A stretch of DNA of 64,000 nt, from assembly GCA_934462925.1 (NCBI GenBank), contig CAKSIT010000008.1, forward strand, positions 62,001 through 126,000, in the 5' to 3' direction. The position numbers were made by a program, and so were the translations under genes. This document shows, in pieces, positions 59,557 to 64,000 of this stretch. The notes beneath the pieces were generated by a model. That model was given only the letters and a program-made list of their open reading frames with translations, was not told the DNA's origin and made no database searches. The stretch comes from an uncultured Oscillospiraceae bacterium (GTDB lineage Bacteria; Bacillota; Clostridia; Oscillospirales; Ruminococcaceae). The number at the start of each line of letters is the position of its first letter. Positions within the stretch are counted from its first letter, which is position 1.

Positions 59557-60801
59557 ATGGAATACATTGAGGAGCTTGGCGCGGCGGCAAAGGCGGCAGA
59601 GCCTGCGCTTGCGTGCATGGGCGCGGGCGAAAAGAACGCCGTGCTGCTTGAAATAGCAGACCGCCTGGAGCGGCAGAAAGCCGAGCTTATTGCGGCGAAC
59701 GCCGCCGACATTGCCGCAGCGGAAAGCGGCGGAATGTCGCAGGCGATGATAGACCGCCTGACGCTTACCGAGGCGCGCATTGACGGCATGGCGGAGGGCG
59801 TGCGGCAGGTGGCGGCGCTTGCAGACCCCGTGGGCGGCGTTATCGGCGGCGGGGAGCTGCCAAACGGCTTAAGCGTTATAAAAAAGCGCGTGCCTATGGG
59901 CGTTATAGCGATAATTTTTGAGAGCCGCCCTAACGTTACCGTGGACGCGGCTGCGCTGTGCTTCAAGGCGGGCAACGCCGTGATACTGCGCGGCGGCAGC
60001 GACGCTATAAACTCCAACAAAGCGCTTGTGCGGCTTATGCAGGGCGCGCTTGCGGCAAAGGGCGCAAACGAGCGGTGCGTTCAGCTTGTGGAGGACACCT
60101 CGCGCGAAACCGCGGCGGCGCTCATGAAGCTTAACAGATACGTTGACCTGCTTATTCCGCGCGGCGGCGGCGGGCTTATCCGCACCGTAGTCAACAACGC
60201 TACCGTCCCCGTGATACAGACGGGCGAGGGCAACTGCCACGTTTTTGTGGACGAAAGCGCGGACATAGACATGGCGGTGCGCATAGTCAACAACGCAAAG
60301 ACCCAGCGCCCGAGCGTGTGCAACGCTATCGAGGGCATTCTCGTGCATGAAAAGGCAGCGCCCGCATTCTTTGCGCGGCTTGACGAGCTGTGGCAGGGAA
60401 AGGTTAAAATAGTTGGCGACGAGGCTACAGCGCGGTTTATCGCGGTAGAAAAGACCGCAGACGAGCAGGACTATTCGACAGAGTGGCTTGACCTTAAACT
60501 TTCGTCAAAGGTGGTTTCCGGCATTGACGAGGCTATAGAGCATATCTCGCGCTACGGCACAAAACACAGCGAGTGCATAGTTACCGAGAGCATGGAGAAC
60601 GCGCAGAAGTTCCAGCGGCTTGTGGACGCGGCTGCGGTTTATGTAAACGCAAGCACGCGGTTCACGGACGGCTTCGAGTTCGGGCTTGGCGCGGAGATAG
60701 GCATTTCCACGCAGAAGCTGCACGCGCGCGGGCCTATGGGGCTTGAAGCGCTCACAACATACAAGTACCTTATAAACGGCAGCGGGCAGGTGCGCGGCTG
60801 A
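59557..60801 (+). CDS. proA: Gamma-glutamyl phosphate reductase
   Basis: 414 residues; ATG 59557 follows AAGGAGG, 18 nt after proB. Aldehyde-dehydrogenase fold: GVIAIIFESRPNVTVDA, LIPRGGGGLIRTV, and KTQRPSVCNAIEGILVHE with the catalytic Cys. It reduces glutamyl phosphate with NADPH to the semialdehyde. proB and proA form one operon; proC is not in the window. Confidence 0.97.
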   Translation: MEYIEELGAAAKAAEPALACMGAGEKNAVLLEIADRLERQKAELIAANAADIAAAESGGMSQAMIDRLTLTEARIDGMAEGVRQVAALADPVGGVIGGGELPNGLSVIKKRVPMGVIAIIFESRPNVTVDAAALCFKAGNAVILRGGSDAINSNKALVRLMQGALAAKGANERCVQLVEDTSRETAAALMKLNRYVDLLIPRGGGGLIRTVVNNATVPVIQTGEGNCHVFVDESADIDMAVRIVNNAKTQRPSVCNAIEGILVHEKAAPAFFARLDELWQGKVKIVGDEATARFIAVEKTADEQDYSTEWLDLKLSSKVVSGIDEAIEHISRYGTKHSECIVTESMENAQKFQRLVDAAAVYVNASTRFTDGFEFGLGAEIGISTQKLHARGPMGLEALTTYKYLINGSGQVRG

Positions 60802-60832
60802 CGTATCTCACGCGGCGAAAGGAAGCAGATAA

Positions 60833-61648
60833 ATGGCAAGGAAAAAACGCAGCCGCTCCGCAGCGGCGGAAAAAAGCGGCGGCACAGTAATAAACGAGCT
60901 TTTCGGCAAGCTTGAGGACGAACCCGACATTGAAAGCGACATAGCGCAGCTCGGCTCTGACGGCGAGGACGAAGCGCCCGCTATTGATGAAAAGCCGAGC
61001 AAGAGCAGGTTTTTCTTCGTGTTCGCGATTTTCGTCATAATCATGGCGATTATCGGGTGCGTATCGACCGTAAGATTCGTGTGCAACGCGGCGGGCAGGC
61101 TTATGGACAACACGTCGCTGCGAAACGAGTTCGCGCAGTTCATATTCCCCGTTGTAGTAAACGATACCGCGCCGTTTGAGAGCGTGGGCGAGCTTCCCGA
61201 GGCGGCGAAAATCAACTGCGCCATGTGGAATATCCTTTTAAATAAGGACACCTCCCAGTACGGCACGGACTCGCTTACTATCCCCGAGTACGACGTTATG
61301 GCGTCGTGCAAGGAGCTTTTCGGCTCTACCGTAACGGTGCAGCACCAGACCGCAGGCTCGGTCGAGGCGCGCTTTACCTACGATGAGAACAACCACGTCT
61401 ACACAACCACAAAGAATATACGCTATCTCACCTATGCGCCCACTATCGTTGAAATGACCGAGAGCAACGGCACATACACGCTTATCGTGGGTTATCTGCC
61501 GCCTACGCTCGCTTCGGTTGCGGGCTTAAGCGGGGTAGAAGCCGAACCCGACAAGTACATGGAGTACACGATAGAGCGCTGGGACGGCAAGAACACGCTT
61601 CTTTCCGTGAGATTCTCGGACTACACATCAAAGTTGTCCGTAAGCTGA
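60833..61648 (+). CDS. Single-pass membrane protein of unknown function
   Basis: 271 residues; ATG 60833 follows AAAGGAAG, 31 nt after proA. Basic and acidic cytoplasmic N-terminus (1-60), one helix (about 60-82, FFFVFAIFVIIMAIIGCVS), then an extracellular domain with a beta-rich part (VQHQTAGSVEARFTYDENNH). No family recognised. It may be the last gene of the proBA transcript. Confidence 0.65.
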   Translation: MARKKRSRSAAAEKSGGTVINELFGKLEDEPDIESDIAQLGSDGEDEAPAIDEKPSKSRFFFVFAIFVIIMAIIGCVSTVRFVCNAAGRLMDNTSLRNEFAQFIFPVVVNDTAPFESVGELPEAAKINCAMWNILLNKDTSQYGTDSLTIPEYDVMASCKELFGSTVTVQHQTAGSVEARFTYDENNHVYTTTKNIRYLTYAPTIVEMTESNGTYTLIVGYLPPTLASVAGLSGVEAEPDKYMEYTIERWDGKNTLLSVRFSDYTSKLSVS

Positions 61649-61662
61649 TACCACATTACCAC

Positions 61663-61691
61663 TTGCAAAATCTCAAAAAATATGTTATACT
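61663..61691 (+). promoter_or_regulatory. Promoter of the PrsA/SurA-like gene
   Basis: TTGCAA (61663-61668), 17 bp, TATACT (61686-61691). Confidence 0.75.
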
Positions 61692-61725
61692 GAAAAAAGT
61701 GCGAAAAAGCACAGGAGGAATATAA

Positions 61726-62937
61726 ATGAACAACACATGGAAAAAGACAGCCGCTGCCGTTATGGCGCTTGTATGCACAGCCGCTCTTGCGGGCTGCGCC
61801 GATACCGGAACGATTATGACCGTGGGCGGCGTTGAGATACGCAACGGCGTTTACCTGCAAAAGGAGCTTTCCGCCTGCTCTGAGGCGCGCACAAAGGCTT
61901 CCACGCAGAAGGAGGAGGCTGGCGACACCTCTGAGATAACCGACCTTTTCGCGGAGAAGGTGGACGGGAAGTCCGCAGCGGAGTGGGTAAAGGAGCAGAC
62001 CATGCTCAACGTGAGAAAGTACGCAGCCGTTGAGAACCTTGCGGAAAAGTACGGCATCACTCTTACTGACGAGGAGCTGGCCGCTATAAACGCGGACGTT
62101 GCAAGTATGTGGAACGAAAGCAACTACTACGCGCAGTACATCTATGGCACGGACACGATAGGCGAATACTACGATTCCATAGGCATAGGCAGGGAGTCGC
62201 TCAAGCAGTCCTATATCAACGACGACCTTTCCGACAAGCTGTTTTTGCATTACTACGATACCGACGGCGAGACCCCCGTATCCGACGAGGAGTTCGACGC
62301 GTTCCTTAAGGAGAACTATGCGGCTGTAAAGCTCATTGAGCTTCAGTACGACGACTACGCGGGCATAGCGCTCGATGACGAGGCGGACATTCAGGCGGTA
62401 AAGGACAAGGCGCAGGCATACGCCGACAGGCTCAACAGCGGCGAGAGCTTTGCGCAGATAAAGTACGAGAACGACCTTGAAAACGCGCAGAACGAAGCTA
62501 AGGTAGACGCTATCGACAGCTACGGCGAGCTTACCGCGGAGAGCGGCGAGGCTCTGCCCGATTACGACAAGTACATTGAGGACGCCATGAACGCGGCGAC
62601 CGCTGAAAAGGCGGAGAGCGATGACGCGCTCATAACCGTTATAAACAAGGACAGCTCGAGTTTTGATACCGAAACCACCGACTACATCTGGTCCGCGGCG
62701 GACGACTCCTCGGCGTCGGTTTTTGAAAAGACCGACAGCATTTGCGTTGTTGTTAGAAGCGACGTTACCGCAGCCGCGCAGTGGAAGTCCGACAACCGCA
62801 CGAGCGTTCTTAAGAAGATGAAAACCGACGAGTACGACGAGCTTATCGCGGCGGAGGGCGCAGGTTATGCCGTTGAGTCCAACGACTACCTTGTAAACAC
62901 AAAGTACGCGCCCGATAAGATAAAAGGCGTAAACTGA
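61726..62937 (+). CDS. SurA/PrsA-like chaperone lipoprotein
   Basis: 403 residues; ATG 61726 follows AGGAGG. Lipobox LAGCAD (Cys near 24), then a SurA_N-like helical domain beginning IMTVGGVEIRNGVYLQKEL and continuing with YGITLTDEELAAINADVASM. The region where parvulin PPIase motifs would sit (about 190-260) is not clearly PPIase-like, so it may be a chaperone only. Located outside the membrane, probably assisting folding of exported proteins. Confidence 0.72.
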   Translation: MNNTWKKTAAAVMALVCTAALAGCADTGTIMTVGGVEIRNGVYLQKELSACSEARTKASTQKEEAGDTSEITDLFAEKVDGKSAAEWVKEQTMLNVRKYAAVENLAEKYGITLTDEELAAINADVASMWNESNYYAQYIYGTDTIGEYYDSIGIGRESLKQSYINDDLSDKLFLHYYDTDGETPVSDEEFDAFLKENYAAVKLIELQYDDYAGIALDDEADIQAVKDKAQAYADRLNSGESFAQIKYENDLENAQNEAKVDAIDSYGELTAESGEALPDYDKYIEDAMNAATAEKAESDDALITVINKDSSSFDTETTDYIWSAADDSSASVFEKTDSICVVVRSDVTAAAQWKSDNRTSVLKKMKTDEYDELIAAEGAGYAVESNDYLVNTKYAPDKIKGVN

Positions 62938-62950
62938 TAAAAAATACGAA

Positions 62951-62975
62951 TCGGGGCTGCTATCAACAGCCCCGA
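62951..62975 (+). terminator. Hairpin after the PrsA-like gene
   Basis: TCGGGGCTG (62951-62959) pairs with CAGCCCCGA (62967-62975); the tail AGCTTTGG is poor in T, so termination may be partial into the ABC-F gene. Confidence 0.6.
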
Positions 62976-62991
62976 AGCTTTGGTGAACAAT

Positions 62992-64000
62992 ATGCTTTTA
63001 CTGAGTTTAAGTGATATCTCCATGTCCTTTGCGGACAGGGAGCTTTTTTCGGGCGTTACCCTTGAGGTGTACGACGATGACAGGATAGGCTTTGTCGGGG
63101 TGAACGGCTGCGGCAAGACCACGCTGTTCCGCCTGCTTCGCGGGGAGCATACGCCCGACAGCGGGAGCATTCACACGGCGGGAAGCTGCCGCATAGGCTA
63201 CATGGAGCAGTTTGCGTGCAAGGGTTCGTCCGCAACGCTTTACGACGAGGCGCTCACGGTTTTCTCTGCGCTTGAGGACATGGAGCTTGAGCTTGAGGAG
63301 CTTCACGACCGCATTGACGGCGGCGACCACAGCCCGCAGACCATTGAGCGGCAGGCGCAGCTTACGGAGCGCTTTGAGCGCGAGGGCGGGCTTACCTATA
63401 AGAGCCGCACGGCTTCCGCGCTTACGGGCTTAGGCTTTACCGAGCGCGACCTTAAGCTTGGCGTTGACGTGCTGAGCGGCGGGCAGCGCTCAAAGCTCCA
63501 GCTTGCAAAGCTGCTGCTGTCCGACGCGAACCTGCTGCTGCTCGACGAGCCTACAAACCACCTTGACATAAAGTCCGTGGAGTGGCTTGAAAAGTTTTTG
63601 AGCGAGTACCGCGGCGCGTTTATCGTAATTTCGCACGACCGCTATTTCCTTGACAAGGTGACTAACCGCACCATTGAGCTTGAAAACCGCCATATAGACG
63701 ACTACAAGGGCAGCTACACGCGCTTCCTGCAGCTTAAGGAGGAGGAGCAGCAGCGCCGCCGCAAGGTCTACGAGGCGGCGATGAAGGAGATAGGCAGGAT
63801 AGAGGGCATAATCGACCAGCAGAAGCGCTGGAATCAGGCGCACAACTACGTTACGATAGCCCACAAGCAAAAGTCTATCGACCGCATTCAGGCGGACCTT
63901 GTAAAGCCCGAGGACGCGCCCGAATCGCTGCATTTCAGCTTTAAGGCTGCGCAGGGGTGCGGCAACGACGTGTTCACGGCGACGGGCATTTCGCTCGGGT
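62992..64000 (+). CDS. ABC-F family ATPase, 3' truncated by window edge
   Basis: 336 codons are visible. First nucleotide-binding domain: Walker A GVNGCGKTT near residue 37, signature LSGGQRSKLQLAKLL, Walker B LLLLDEPTNHLD, and ISHDRYFLD. A linker (the P-site tRNA interaction motif region) follows from about residue 215 with RRRKVYEAAMKEIGRIEGII. No membrane segments. ABC-F proteins bind the ribosomal E site and relieve stalled translation or antibiotic block; which subgroup is not decidable from half the gene. Start at ATG 62992 with only a weak ribosome site. Confidence 0.9.
   Translation, partial: MLLLSLSDISMSFADRELFSGVTLEVYDDDRIGFVGVNGCGKTTLFRLLRGEHTPDSGSIHTAGSCRIGYMEQFACKGSSATLYDEALTVFSALEDMELELEELHDRIDGGDHSPQTIERQAQLTERFEREGGLTYKSRTASALTGLGFTERDLKLGVDVLSGGQRSKLQLAKLLLSDANLLLLDEPTNHLDIKSVEWLEKFLSEYRGAFIVISHDRYFLDKVTNRTIELENRHIDDYKGSYTRFLQLKEEEQQRRRKVYEAAMKEIGRIEGIIDQQKRWNQAHNYVTIAHKQKSIDRIQADLVKPEDAPESLHFSFKAAQGCGNDVFTATGISLG

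Overview
The window reads as a chromosomal segment of a GC-rich, Gram-positive, strictly anaerobic Clostridia member, most like Ruminococcus/Oscillospiraceae. The reasons are: TepA-UppP-FtsK/SpoIIIE gene order, many AGGAGG-type ribosome sites with TTG starts, DUF4358/SGNH surface genes, TIGR03960-TIGR03936 radical SAM pair, [FeFe]-hydrogenases of groups B and C with HydF, and a bifunctional AdhE. No tRNA, rRNA, CRISPR array, transposase or integrase was seen. The species assignment is inference.

Layout. 1-0.3 kb: end of an AT-rich XRE repressor gene. 0.5-8.9 kb: tepA, uppP, ftsK/spoIIIE, a YgiQ-type radical SAM enzyme, a ComEC-like metallo-beta-lactamase protein and DUF3006. 8.9-10.8 kb: ECF sigma factor, DUF4367 membrane protein and a small secreted protein, partly AT-rich. 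11-15.7 kb (minus): MacB-like ABC exporter and a lipoprotein flanked by two GTTAG-N6-CTAAC palindromes. 16-23.6 kb: transglutaminase-like surface protein, typA, MATE pump, RluD-like pseudouridine synthase, gapA. 23.7-27.5 kb: a tight three-gene operon around a double-LOTUS/DUF3825 protein. 28-33.6 kb: two SGNH hydrolases, the radical SAM/DUF2344 pair, DUF4358 lipoprotein. 33.6-36.3 kb (minus): hydF, YkgJ-like, CAP-domain protein. 37-41 kb: MarR plus a heterodimeric ABC exporter. 41.9-50.4 kb (minus): group B hydrogenase, PP2C phosphatase, sensory hydrogenase HydS, a thioredoxin-like ferredoxin, a small kinase, and adhE under a Rex-type operator. 50.4-53.7 kb (minus): LysR regulator and ilvBN. 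53.8-58.5 kb: two small genes, then (minus) a translational GTPase fused to a Rae1/YacP nuclease, a degenerate AcpS and a membrane protein. 58.6-64 kb: proBA, a membrane protein, a PrsA/SurA-like lipoprotein and a truncated ABC-F gene.

How it fits together. The 33-50 kb part is about fermentative redox balance: HydF matures [FeFe] enzymes, HydS probably senses hydrogen, PP2C and the kinase could relay that signal, the group B hydrogenase and AdhE dispose of electrons, and Rex would tie adhE to NADH. ilvBN and proBA are ordinary amino acid synthesis.

Most notable points: (1) a TetM-like GTPase carrying a C-terminal Rae1-type ribosome-dependent mRNase domain; (2) the LOTUS-LOTUS-DUF3825 operon; (3) a multi-hairpin intergenic repeat (four loci, five copies) whose stems change sequence but keep pairing; (4) an AcpS-like protein lacking both expected metal ligands. 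All calls rest on reading the sequence by eye; no database search was run.
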